The notes beneath the pieces are model-generated. The model had not been told where the DNA came from and made no database searches. It was given only the letters and a program-made list of their open reading frames with translations. Of a DNA stretch of 15,092 nucleotides, positions 8,026 to 15,092 are shown piece by piece. Each line of letters opens with the position of its first letter. Position 1 is the first letter of the stretch. A program made the position numbers and the translations under genes. Origin of the DNA: Pseudomonadota bacterium (GTDB taxonomy: Bacteria; Desulfobacterota; Desulfobacteria; Desulfobacterales; Desulfobacteraceae); contig JAHJDU010000280.1 of assembly GCA_018812385.1 (NCBI GenBank), positions 1 through 15,092 of the forward strand, written 5' to 3'.

Positions 8026-8088
8026 TCAACCATCCTATAGCCTTTACGCGTTCATACGATTCTCGCTGCATTCAAAATTATTTATTAT

Positions 8089-8104
8089 AGCAATCTTTGT
8101 ACCA
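8089..8104 (-). promoter_or_regulatory. sigma-54 (RpoN) promoter of the transporter operon
   Basis: On the minus strand this reads TGGTACAAAGATTGCT. Compared with the sigma-54 consensus TGGCAC-N5-TTGCT it has one mismatch (T for C), and the essential GG (-24) and GC (-12) are 10 nt apart as required. The predicted start is near 8078, about 53 nt before the permease ATG. The gene just upstream encodes a sigma-54 activator, which strengthens the call. Confidence 0.8.
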
Positions 8105-8187
8105 GTGCCTTGAATAATTTTATAAGTATTTGAAAATAAAAGAAGTTTTTATTACTGGGGATACAAATAGAAAGAACCAGATTGAAT

Positions 8188-8205
8188 TTGATTCATTTAA
8201 AAATC
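8188..8205. promoter_or_regulatory. putative activator-binding site A (upstream activating sequence)
   Basis: TTGATTCATTTAAAAATC on the plus strand. It matches, in inverted orientation, a second site 62 bp away (16 of 18 positions). It overlaps a small perfect dyad, TGAAT-ttg-ATTCA (8183-8195). It lies about 85-105 bp upstream of the sigma-54 -24 element, the usual range for enhancer sites of AAA+ activators. Binding by the adjacent regulator is inferred. Confidence 0.5.
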
Positions 8206-8249
8206 ACTTATATTCAGCCAACTATTTAAAATAATTGAATATATAATAC

Positions 8250-8267
8250 GATTTAAAAATGAATCAA
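8250..8267. promoter_or_regulatory. putative activator-binding site B (upstream activating sequence)
   Basis: On the minus strand this reads TTGATTCATTTTTAAATC, the inverted partner of site A with two central mismatches. The centre-to-centre spacing of 62 bp is close to six helical turns, which would place both on the same DNA face. More TGAAT/ATTCA half-sites occur between them (8212-8216, 8236-8240), although the AT-rich context makes some chance matches likely. The rest of 8026-8334 holds no gene that I can see. Confidence 0.5.
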
Positions 8268-8334
8268 GCTTATGGTTATCCAAACCCTTAAAAGGAAGGC
8301 TTATCCACATGTCTGATACAAAAACGGATCAACT

Positions 8335-9741
8335 CTACTTTTTTGCAATAGCAAGTCCGTGCTTTTTAAATTTTCTGACCACAGATGGTTGACTGATCCC
8401 TAAAAACCTGGCTGCATCCCTGGTGGTAAGACATTTCATAGCTGCCTGTATCAACATTTCATTTTCAACCGTCCATATTTTATCTGCCAGACTGCTGCCT
8501 TCTTTCATTGGTTGCACTTTTGTCCCAAGGGGTTTGGTCTTGTTTAACGCTTTTACCAGATAATCATCTAAAGACCGTCCATCACACATAACAATGGCCT
8601 GTTTAATGATATTGATCAGTTCCCGGACATTCCCCGGGAAGTCATGGGTTTGAAGTGTCTCAAAAGCCTTGTAACCGATACGTGCTCTGCGATTGTATCG
8701 GTTGTTATATTTTTTCAGGGTGATTCGAACCAGCTCAAGAATATCCTCAGGGCGATTTCTCAATGGCGGAATCAAAAGCGTAAATGTATTAAGCCTGTGA
8801 AAAAGATCCAGCCTGAACTTCTTATTGAATGTCCGGGTTTCAAGGTCCTGGTTTGTGGCGGCAATAATCGAGCAGTCTATTTTTTTTGGAACGGTACCGC
8901 CAATGGGCATAATTTCGTGATCATCCAGGCACTTTAACAGCTTGGCCTGTACTCCGATGGACATTTCCCCGATTTCATCAAGAAAAAGCGTCCCCCCGGA
9001 TGCCAGTTCAAACAAACCTATCTTTCCTTTTTCACTGGCTCCTGTAAACGCTCCCTTTGTATATCCAAACAATTCAGCCTCTAGAAGGTTTTCAGGCAGG
9101 GCTGCACAATTAATCTGAATAAACGGTTTCTTACTTCCGCTACTATGCTTATGAATAAATTTTGCCAGCAACCCCTTGCCTGTACCTGATTCTCCCTGGA
9201 TCAGAATATTGGAAGCATTAATAACAGATAGTTTTAAGGCAAGCTTTAGTGTCTGTTTCATTGAATCGCTCTGGGCCACAATATTATTCTCTTTTAATTC
9301 AAGCAGGGTTAACTCGGTCAACTCATCCTTTATTTTTTCAGATTCCTGCCTTACAAGCGCAAGCTGCCTTCTCATGCTTTCGATAAGAGAAATATCGCGT
9401 TCATTTACAACAACAAAAAGAATGTTATGGTTATCATCAAAAACCGGGGTTCCGGTGACCAGCAAGGTGTAGTCTGACCGCGGTGTCGTCTGAATTACAC
9501 TGACCTGGCGTTTTGTTTCAAGGACTTCCTGGGTGGCTGACCTGTCAATCTGTCCTTCTTTTACAAGGGTTCTAACATCTTTTCCCAGCACCTCAGATGC
9601 CTTAACCCCATTTAAAATTTCAGCAGCTTTATTAAGCTTTAGGATTGTTCCCTGGGCATCACAGATCATCAAACCATCAGCCGACCGGTTAAAAATCGTC
9701 TGGAGATATGTCATGGCCATCTGTTGGGCATCATCTTTCAT
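8335..9741 (-). CDS. sigma-54-dependent transcriptional activator: PAS sensor, AAA+ domain, TyrR-type HTH
   Basis: 468 residues from ATG at 9741, with GGAAG 8 nt upstream; ATG at 9756 is in frame but has no ribosome site. An N-terminal PAS domain (about 7-120), a possible coiled linker (about 120-150) and an AAA+ sigma-54 interaction domain follow in order. The AAA+ part has Walker A GESGTGKG (183-190), the sigma-54 contact loop GAFTGA (230-235), Walker B with D255-E256 (LFLDEIGE) and a sensor region (SIIAATNQD, 291-299). The C-terminal helix-turn-helix (about 439-463, RDAARFLGISQPSVVRKFKK) resembles the TyrR type more than the Fis type. There is no receiver domain, so it probably responds to a small ligand or redox signal sensed by PAS rather than to a kinase. 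The first 11 nt overlap the amidohydrolase gene, and its likely target is the sigma-54 promoter of the importer operon directly downstream. Confidence 0.93.
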   Translation of the reverse strand: MKDDAQQMAMTYLQTIFNRSADGLMICDAQGTILKLNKAAEILNGVKASEVLGKDVRTLVKEGQIDRSATQEVLETKRQVSVIQTTPRSDYTLLVTGTPVFDDNHNILFVVVNERDISLIESMRRQLALVRQESEKIKDELTELTLLELKENNIVAQSDSMKQTLKLALKLSVINASNILIQGESGTGKGLLAKFIHKHSSGSKKPFIQINCAALPENLLEAELFGYTKGAFTGASEKGKIGLFELASGGTLFLDEIGEMSIGVQAKLLKCLDDHEIMPIGGTVPKKIDCSIIAATNQDLETRTFNKKFRLDLFHRLNTFTLLIPPLRNRPEDILELVRITLKKYNNRYNRRARIGYKAFETLQTHDFPGNVRELINIIKQAIVMCDGRSLDDYLVKALNKTKPLGTKVQPMKEGSSLADKIWTVENEMLIQAAMKCLTTRDAARFLGISQPSVVRKFKKHGLAIAKK

Positions 9742-11341
9742 AAACAATTCTTCCATCAAAAAGGGTTATATCCACTTTTGCATCTGCTATTCTGTCCGGA
9801 TCAATCTTAAAGATATCCTGATCAAGAACAATCATATCCGCAAGCTTGTCTTTTGAAATGGATCCCAATTGTTCCCCCCTTCCTGAGACAAGAGCCGGGG
9901 TGATCGTATACGCCTTAACTGCCTCTTCAACACTGAGTGCCTGCTCCCTGTACCACCCTTGTTCCGGGGTCTTATCCATTCTTTTTCTTGTAACAGCAGA
10001 ATAAATTCCTGCCAGAGGATTGGGATCTGCCACAGGCGCATCTGAACTGAGCATCAAGGGAACACCTGTTTTTAAAATACTTTTCAGGTTATAGGCATAT
10101 TTCCCCCGGGGCCCAGCGCAGGCATCAATCATGGAAATATCAAGGCTTAAGTTGTTGGGCTGGCAGGAGACAGCAATATTTTTCAACGCTGAAAATTTTT
10201 CAAGATCTTCAGGCAGAATCATCTGAACATGCTCTATTCGATGGGGAATCCTGCACTTGGTTTGACCCTTGCTTTCAATCCTCTGGAACATATCAATGAT
10301 TTCTTTGTTGGCCCTGTCTCCTATGGCATGTACCATAACGTTTAACCCGGCCTGATCTGCTTTTAACACAGCTTTTTCAATATCTTCCACCGGGGTTAAG
10401 GGCATTCCATATTCAGCATCCAGATATTTTTCAGTCATCCAGCCAGTTCTTGCGCCCATGCCGCCGTCAGCAAAAAACTTTAAAAACCCTATCTTCAGCA
10501 AATCATCTCCAAACCCTGTAAAAATGCCCAGATCAACAGCCTGGTCTGTCATTTCACCGGGAAGTGCCACGTGGCAACGGATATGAAGTTTATTTTCCTG
10601 TCTCAGGTACTGCCACGCCTTTAAGGCATCTTTTCCGTCAAGCCCTCCCATGAGCCGGATATCATGGATTGAAGTAAGCCCAAATCCATGGGCATCACTT
10701 ACTGCCTTTTGCATATTTTCAAGCACTGCTCCCCTTGAAAGCTTCGGTAAAACATTCCGGACCATGTTTGAGGCAAGCTCTCTTAGGACACCTGTGGGAC
10801 GACCGGATACATCCCTTGCAATCACACCGTCTTTGGGATCAGGAGTTGCAGCACTAATGCCGGCAAGCTTTAAGCCAAGAGAATTGGCAACAGCCAGATG
10901 GAGATCGCATCTCCAGATACAGACCGGGTTATCGGGTGCAATCCTGTCAAGATCATAGCGGTCAGGTATTTTATTTTCCGGCCAATCAGACTCATTAAAC
11001 CCCTGCCCCAATACCCAGTTTCCAAGGCCCGCGGCCAAGGCTTTCTTTGAAACAGCTTCTTCCATTTCCTTAAAGGAGCAAACACGTGAAAAATCAACAC
11101 TGTCATAGTTCAATGCCCACTCATAAAAATGAAAATGGGTATCAATAAATCCGGGTAACAAAAGCCGGTTACCCAGATCCATCACCTGTGTGTTTTCCGA
11201 TGCCAGACCTAAAACATCCCGGTCAGACCCGACACCTAAAATCCGGTTTCCGGATATGGCAACGGCCCGGGCCATTGGATGACCATCATCCTGGGTTTGA
11301 ATATTGCCATTATGTAAAATGATATCTGCGATAGCTTTCAT
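9731..11341 (-). CDS. metal-dependent amidohydrolase of the YtcJ/NfdA-like (amidohydrolase 3) family
   Basis: A 536-residue cytoplasmic hydrolase; members remove acyl or formyl groups from amide nitrogen or open related C-N bonds using one or two metal ions. Visible metal-site residues are H69 and H71 (PGFIDTHFHF), a lysine in GFLKFFADGG (K288) that could be the carbamylated ligand, H338 (VMVHAIGDR), H371 (RIEHVQ) and D434 (SSDAPV). The N-terminal small beta domain (HNGNIQTQDDG ... ILGVGSD) and the C-terminal return to it (LADMIVLDQDIF ... LFDGRIVYE) are both present, so the protein is complete. The start is ATG at 11341, whose A is shared with the stop of the racemase gene (TAATG), implying coupled translation. 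Its gene also overlaps the regulator's. It could expose an amino group on an N-acylated amino compound; substrate is not evident. Confidence 0.88.
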   Translation of the reverse strand: MKAIADIILHNGNIQTQDDGHPMARAVAISGNRILGVGSDRDVLGLASENTQVMDLGNRLLLPGFIDTHFHFYEWALNYDSVDFSRVCSFKEMEEAVSKKALAAGLGNWVLGQGFNESDWPENKIPDRYDLDRIAPDNPVCIWRCDLHLAVANSLGLKLAGISAATPDPKDGVIARDVSGRPTGVLRELASNMVRNVLPKLSRGAVLENMQKAVSDAHGFGLTSIHDIRLMGGLDGKDALKAWQYLRQENKLHIRCHVALPGEMTDQAVDLGIFTGFGDDLLKIGFLKFFADGGMGARTGWMTEKYLDAEYGMPLTPVEDIEKAVLKADQAGLNVMVHAIGDRANKEIIDMFQRIESKGQTKCRIPHRIEHVQMILPEDLEKFSALKNIAVSCQPNNLSLDISMIDACAGPRGKYAYNLKSILKTGVPLMLSSDAPVADPNPLAGIYSAVTRKRMDKTPEQGWYREQALSVEEAVKAYTITPALVSGRGEQLGSISKDKLADMIVLDQDIFKIDPDRIADAKVDITLFDGRIVYER

Positions 11342-12381
11342 TAGATAATAAATCCCTTTTGAAAAGGGTCATCATCTTCAATTATAAAATGATGAATTCC
11401 CGTTAAATATGCCATACCTTTAATCTGCACAATAAACCCGTCAATAGATCCAATTTTTTCTTTTTTTACAATCATCGCGTCAAAAGACGTCCCAAGAGGA
11501 CTGTAATTAATATATCTCTGATTCATTTTGATTTTCCCATAATGATGAAGAAGGGTCAATTTTGCTGCCGTGCCCGTCCCACAGGGAGACCTGTCTACAT
11601 GGGATTCTCCATAAATTACCATGCCCTTGCCAAAGGCCTTGCCTTTATCATATTTTGAATCATAAAATTCTGTCACATCAATGGTTCTGACATCCGGTCT
11701 GACAGGATGGGACACGCTAAGCTGCTCATTGGCAGCATCAATAATTTTCATGCCCAGATCCGTTAAAAATGCCTTATTTTCCAGAACCGGTTCCATCGGG
11801 ATCTGAGTTGAATCCACCATGGCAAAAAAACCGCCAGTACATACAAGATCCACCTTTATTGTTCCAAACCCCTGCACTTCAATATTTTGACCGGTATCAT
11901 AAACAAAGGAGGGCACCATATTAATAGCCACAGAATTAAGCTTATCCCCATGAACGAATACTCTGGCCTCCATAGGCCCGGACGGGGTGTCCACCAGTAC
12001 AAAATTTTCTCCCTGTTCAAGGTCAAGAAAACCTGTTCTTGCCAGGGTTACGACAGCGCCAATGGTTGCATGCCCGCAAAGATATGGATACCGCCTTGCA
12101 TCCATGTAAATCAATCCAAACTTTGCTGTCCTGGTTACATTCTCAGTCAACACGGCAGCCAGAATTTCTTTGGACCCTCTTGGCTCTTTTGTCAAAAGAC
12201 ATCGGATATTATCATATCTGGATTTAAACCATTCAAGCTTATCCATCATGGTTTTCCCTTTGATATCCCCCAGGCCATTAACGACCAGGCGCGTGGTTTC
12301 CCCTTCTGTATGGGAATCAATGGTTGTAACGCAATTTTCAAACCCCTTTGACGCTTTTGAAAAATCATTAAAAAATTTCAT
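11341..12381 (-). CDS. proline racemase / hydroxyproline epimerase family protein
   Basis: 346 residues from ATG at 12381, with AAGGA 8 nt upstream; a TTG extension to 12408 is less likely. Family members invert the alpha carbon of proline or hydroxyproline with a pair of cysteines acting as base and acid, and related enzymes with one Cys replaced dehydrate trans-3-hydroxyproline. Both cysteines are present: C102 in LCGHATIG and C267 in SPCGTGT. The enzyme is therefore a racemase/epimerase by motif rather than a dehydratase. The N-terminal DSHTEGETTR (22-31) is also typical. It heads the operon with the amidohydrolase and activator. Whether it acts on proline, a hydroxyproline or another cyclic or N-substituted amino acid cannot be told. 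The 208 nt upstream are AT-rich and show no clear promoter. Confidence 0.92.
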   Translation of the reverse strand: MKFFNDFSKASKGFENCVTTIDSHTEGETTRLVVNGLGDIKGKTMMDKLEWFKSRYDNIRCLLTKEPRGSKEILAAVLTENVTRTAKFGLIYMDARRYPYLCGHATIGAVVTLARTGFLDLEQGENFVLVDTPSGPMEARVFVHGDKLNSVAINMVPSFVYDTGQNIEVQGFGTIKVDLVCTGGFFAMVDSTQIPMEPVLENKAFLTDLGMKIIDAANEQLSVSHPVRPDVRTIDVTEFYDSKYDKGKAFGKGMVIYGESHVDRSPCGTGTAAKLTLLHHYGKIKMNQRYINYSPLGTSFDAMIVKKEKIGSIDGFIVQIKGMAYLTGIHHFIIEDDDPFQKGFII

Positions 12382-12589
12382 TTGAAAAATCCTTAGGAAA
12401 AAATTCAACCATTATTTTACCTGCCATAAGAGCATAATATGATATTTACTATAAAAAAGACTATCTTTAAGTTAAACTAACTATTTTTTTAAAGCAAATA
12501 CAAGATTTTTTATTCTTTGAAAAAATACGCACTAAAAATATTTACATCTCGCCTGCAACCTGAAATAATGGGCTTTCAAATAATAAATT

Positions 12590-12868
12590 TTAGGGAGTGC
12601 ATACATGTTTCAACATATTATTTTCACGGGCGAACCCGGCACACGCATATAATCCCTCCAGGTTTTGAAACGGTGATGGCGCCACAAAAATACCGGCATA
12701 AGATTTCAGCCAGTCAGCAGACCCACAAAGAGATTGCGTTGAAAAGCTATGAAACTCTATGGTTTCGTTGATGTGTGCTGCCGTTTCTTCCAAGGCTTCT
12801 GGAATTCTTGTAAAAACGGGATGAACACTATTAAAGTCGTTACCGATCACAGCAATTTTGCGCACCAT
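12590..12868 (-). pseudogene. 3'-truncated CTP-synthase-like GATase protein (remnant)
   Basis: An open frame of 92 codons begins at ATG 12868 with GAGGAA 8 nt upstream. Its protein resembles the start of the class I glutamine-amidotransferase half of CTP synthase: KIAVIGNDF at the first strand, then YAGIFVAPSPFQNLEG and GFARENNM, which match GILVPGGF...RGxEGK and YARENN of that domain. The match stops at residue 85, where the family would continue with the strand leading to the nucleophile elbow GxCGG; instead seven unrelated codons and a TAA follow. The missing part (roughly 140 residues) is not seen downstream. Stand-alone proteins of this type, some of which are selenoproteins in anaerobes, are about 230-240 residues. 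I therefore read it as a broken gene whose start region survives. Confidence 0.6.
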
Positions 12869-12880
12869 AAATATGTTTCC

Positions 12881-12900
12881 TCAATTATTGCTTCAATTAT
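12881..12900 (+). repeat. short direct repeat TCAATTAT-TGCT-TCAATTAT
   Basis: Two identical 8-mers (12881-12888 and 12893-12900) with a 12-bp period lie in the ~130-bp gap between the divergently oriented GATase remnant and the dehydrogenase gene. They could be an operator for one of these genes; chance occurrence in AT-rich DNA is possible. Confidence 0.3.
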
Positions 12901-12996
12901 CGATTTGATGTTGCAATTTTTTTACCAAGTTGCTTTACTGGTCTGGCCATTTTTTATGATAATAGGTAATTGAAACACAGACAAGGGGATTTTGGT

Positions 12997-13761
12997 ATGA
13001 ATAAAGATTATGAAGGTTTGGTCATGATTGTCACAGGGGCATCCCGTGGAATTGGGCGACAAATTGCAGTAGAGTTAGCCCATAGAGGCGCAACCATAGT
13101 GGTTCATTATAATGGCAACCGGGAAATGGCTTTGACAACCTTAGAGAAACTTGAGGGAGGCTCCCATGTATTGGTTCAGGCGGATTTGTCAGACATCAAC
13201 GCCGCTGGACCAATGATAGATGAAGCTATCGAAAAAACCGGCAGATTGGATGTATTGGTCAATAATGCAGCTGTCTATGAGTTTCACCCCATTGCAACGA
13301 CACCCTTTCTCGACTGGCAGAAATCCTGGGAAAAAACCATCTCGACTAACCTGCTCGGGCCGGTCCATCTGTCGTACCACGCTGCCCAGAGGATGATGAA
13401 AAGCGGTGGCGGCAGGATAATCAATATAACCTCAAGGGGGGCCTTCAGGGGCGAGCCGGATGCCCCGGCTTATGGGGCCAGCAAAGCCGCACTGAATGCA
13501 TGCAGCCAATCTTTGGCCCAGGCACTGGCGCCTCACAATATCTTCGTTTACGCCATCGCTCCAGGATTTATTGAGACAGATATGGCTGCCATTGTTTTGA
13601 ACGGTCCAAAGGGAGACTCCATTCGAGCCCAAAGCCCGCTTAACCGTGTGGGCAGTCCCGCGGAAATTGCCGAGGTCGCGGCATGGCTGGCCGTCCAGGC
13701 ACCCGAATATCTCACCGGATGCATTATTGACGTCAACGGTGCCTCCTATTTAAGGACTTAA
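12997..13761 (+). CDS. short-chain dehydrogenase/reductase (classical SDR)
   Basis: 254 residues from ATG at 12997, with AGGGGA about 8 nt upstream; a TTG at 12970 is in frame but less suitable. Classical SDRs reduce or oxidise carbonyl/hydroxyl groups with NAD(P)H. The cofactor motif TGASRGIG (13-20), NNAA (89-92), and the catalytic S146, Y159 and K163 (YGASK) are all present, and the length is normal. The similarity is to FabG-type 3-oxoacyl reductases and sugar/keto-acid reductases alike; the substrate is open. It is the only intact gene between two broken ones. Its second half is visibly richer in G+C (for instance 40 of 60 bases at 13441-13500) than neighbouring genes, which hints at a separate origin. 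The stop is in the same frame as the M20 remnant that follows. Confidence 0.92.
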   Translation: MNKDYEGLVMIVTGASRGIGRQIAVELAHRGATIVVHYNGNREMALTTLEKLEGGSHVLVQADLSDINAAGPMIDEAIEKTGRLDVLVNNAAVYEFHPIATTPFLDWQKSWEKTISTNLLGPVHLSYHAAQRMMKSGGGRIINITSRGAFRGEPDAPAYGASKAALNACSQSLAQALAPHNIFVYAIAPGFIETDMAAIVLNGPKGDSIRAQSPLNRVGSPAEIAEVAAWLAVQAPEYLTGCIIDVNGASYLRT

Positions 13762-13812
13762 ATTATCGGGTTCTTAAAACTTCCTGCCATATTTCACGGG
13801 AAAGGATTCCTT

Positions 13813-14505
13813 GATGCCCATACAACCATTATGCTTGGAGTAGCCAAATATCTCGTTGAATCTGAATTGATCAAAGGATTAAAGGGAAACATTAAATTTA
13901 TTTTTCAACCCGCCGAAGAGGGTGATGGTGGCCACCCCAATGAAGCCATTGATCCAATTGTTGCCGGAGCTTATTTTGTATCGACTTTGCAGACCATTGT
14001 TGCACGTAATGTTGACCCTTTGGAAACAGCCGTTGTGCATATAGGAAAATTTGTAGCAGGAAAGGCTGGTAATGTGATTCCCGAGCAGGCGGAATTAGCT
14101 GGTGGTATTCGGGCATTAACCCCTTCTGTCCGTGAGCTCGTGCTCAAGCGATTACAGGATGTTGTAAAAGGGGTGGAAGTAAATTTCGGAGTCAGTTGTG
14201 AATTGACCATTCATAAAGGTTATCCTCCCTGTATCAATGACCCCGACGTATGTAAATTTATGCATGACATTGGTGTTCAGGTACTTGGAGCTGAAAATAT
14301 AAGATACCTGAAACCTTCCACCGGGGCAGAGGATTTTGCATTTTTTGCAAAGGCTCGTCCCAGCACCATGATTATGCTGGGGTGCCAAAATGAGGAGAAA
14401 GGGATTGTTCACCCTTTGCACTCCGCACATTTTGACTTGGATGAAAGGGTTCTTGATGTTGGTGTCAAGATATTTACAGAAGCGGTTTGTCGCTATTTGA
14501 GCTGA
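13813..14505 (+). pseudogene. M20-family amidohydrolase remnant (5'-truncated, internally deleted)
   Basis: The readable frame begins at about DAHTTIMLG (13813) and ends with a TGA at 14505. M20 N-acyl amino acid amidohydrolases (hippuricase/IAA-amino-acid hydrolase type, ~390 residues) usually begin some 100 residues earlier, and the first metal ligands (CGHDAH) are lost here, with FL in place of the first His. After QPAEEGDGG the sequence jumps to HPNEAIDPIVAG, where intact relatives have about 65-70 residues of the lid domain in between; the junction is near 13924-13938. C-terminal landmarks (STGAEDFAFF; HSAHFDLDE) remain. No ribosome site precedes the first ATG (13831). The frame is the same as that of the dehydrogenase stop (13759-13761), with no other stop between. 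With two losses, it is almost certainly inactive. Confidence 0.75.
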
Positions 14506-15092
14506 CAAGACAATATCAATCATTAATGTTTGCACTATATTGGGAATATCACGGCCGACTCTTTATCGGCACCTAAAATTTCGGGGAGATAATAAATGAT
14601 GTAAAAACTTTATAGAGCCTGGTCATCTTCATTACAGAAATTCCAGCCTTGGAAGTCTCAAACGTTCTGATAATACTCTAACAAATTCAAATTTTCAGCT
14701 CTATATAATAATGTGTGGCAACAGAAAACAGCCTATGATAAATTTTAGTTCAAATATAATTCATTGTGGGGAAATATGCCAAAATCAATTGGAGATATAC
14801 TTGAGTAGTATAGAAGAATTTAAAATTGAAATAAAAGAGGGTTTGGCCCATATAATTGAATGCTGGCTTGGCAGGAACTAAAGCTGAATGATGCTATTAT
14901 GATCGACTCATAGTTGCGTTTCCCGGTATGGTTTATAATCCTTGTTTGTGAAGGATATTTAGTTTTCCTATGATCAAGGTTCTTCTGATAATGCCCAGGG
15001 TTCTTTTTTCCTGCATTTTGCTTACCATATTTCCGGTAAACCTTTCCGTTGACAAAGGACAGTCTATTAAATGCGTGATCTTCCATCCGCAG
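14506..15092. other. stretch with no recognised gene
   Basis: AT-rich, mostly non-coding sequence after the M20 remnant. Visible items are a short GCCGA-ctcttta-TCGGC hairpin (14554-14570, weak) and two tiny reading frames with ribosome-site-like sequences (GGGGAG followed by ATGATGTAA at 14583-14604; GGGGAAAT followed by a 10-codon frame at 14776-14808). Neither resembles a known gene. A minus-strand frame enters from the right edge and is listed separately. Confidence 0.5.
14820..15092 (-). CDS. unrecognised reading frame, open at the right edge (possible C-terminal part)
   Basis: A frame ending with a TAA at 14820 stays open to the end of the window; the first ATG in it is at 15086, without a visible ribosome site. 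It would give at least 88 residues, rich in Lys, Arg and Asn (for example NRLSFVNGKVYRKYGKQ). I do not recognise it. Its basic character would fit a DNA-binding protein or transposase tail, but it could also be a chance frame in a decaying region. Confidence 0.25.
   Translation of the reverse strand: MRMEDHAFNRLSFVNGKVYRKYGKQNAGKKNPGHYQKNLDHRKTKYPSQTRIINHTGKRNYESIIIASFSFSSCQASIQLYGPNPLLFQF

Noticed and set aside
8276..8309. TTATCCACA (8301-8309), a perfect DnaA-box string, with TTATCCAAA 25 bp before it
   Set aside because: Only one perfect copy, no cluster, no dnaA/dnaN neighbours or AT-rich unwinding element arrangement; one 9-mer match in 15 kb on either strand is not surprising.
11887..12351. 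154-codon open frame on the plus strand
   Set aside because: Antisense to the proline-racemase-family gene; no motif or ribosome site.
12590..12620. UGA recoding (selenocysteine) to extend the GATase remnant
   Set aside because: The frame ends in TAA and the codons before it already depart from the family, so recoding would not restore the domain.
14152..14535. 127-codon open frame on the minus strand
   Set aside because: Antisense to the M20 remnant, whose plus-strand reading has clear family motifs.
14554..14570. GCCGA/TCGGC hairpin as a terminator of the M20 remnant
   Set aside because: Only 5 bp, 7-nt loop and no U-run after it; too weak to call.
1..15092. CRISPR arrays, tRNA or rRNA genes, complete insertion sequences
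   Set aside because: No regularly spaced repeats, no recognisable RNA genes and no transposase with terminal inverted repeats were seen on either strand.

Overview
The window looks like a chromosomal segment of an anaerobic, Gram-negative bacterium. An AT-leaning composition, a lysine 2,3-aminomutase-type radical SAM enzyme, a sigma-54 activator and a remnant of a CTP-synthase-like GATase family best fit a Desulfobacteraceae-like sulfate reducer. That placement is inferred from general impression, not from a marker gene. Nearly all intact genes lie on the minus strand, so in transcription order the window is read from right to left.

Right part (about 12.6-15.1 kb): a decayed zone. A 3'-truncated CTP-synthase-like GATase gene (minus) and a 5'-truncated, internally deleted M20 amidohydrolase (plus) flank one intact short-chain dehydrogenase gene (plus). 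The last ~590 bases hold no gene that I recognise.

Middle part (8.3-12.4 kb, minus): a tightly coupled three-gene operon. It encodes a proline-racemase-family enzyme, a YtcJ-like amidohydrolase and a PAS/AAA+/TyrR-type-HTH sigma-54 activator. The junctions overlap by 1 and 11 nt.

Intergenic 8026-8334: a near-consensus sigma-54 promoter points into the next operon. About 95-165 bp upstream of it is a pair of 18-bp inverted sites (16/18 identical), likely binding sites for the adjacent activator.

Left part (1-8.0 kb, minus): a polyamine/opine-type ABC importer (permease, permease, Tat-signal binding protein, ATPase), with hairpins on both sides of the binding-protein gene. It is followed by a 110-residue orphan protein, an unusually long KamA-type radical SAM protein (an intact aminomutase half plus a second half without the cluster cysteines), a stand-alone M23-type metallopeptidase domain of the kind fused to class III aminotransferases, and the start of a PLP-dependent aminotransferase.

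Taken together this reads as an inducible uptake-and-breakdown module for an unidentified amino compound. The importer brings it in, and the amidohydrolase, racemase, aminomutase-like enzyme and aminotransferase would deacylate, invert, shift and remove the amino group. The order of steps and the substrate are inference.
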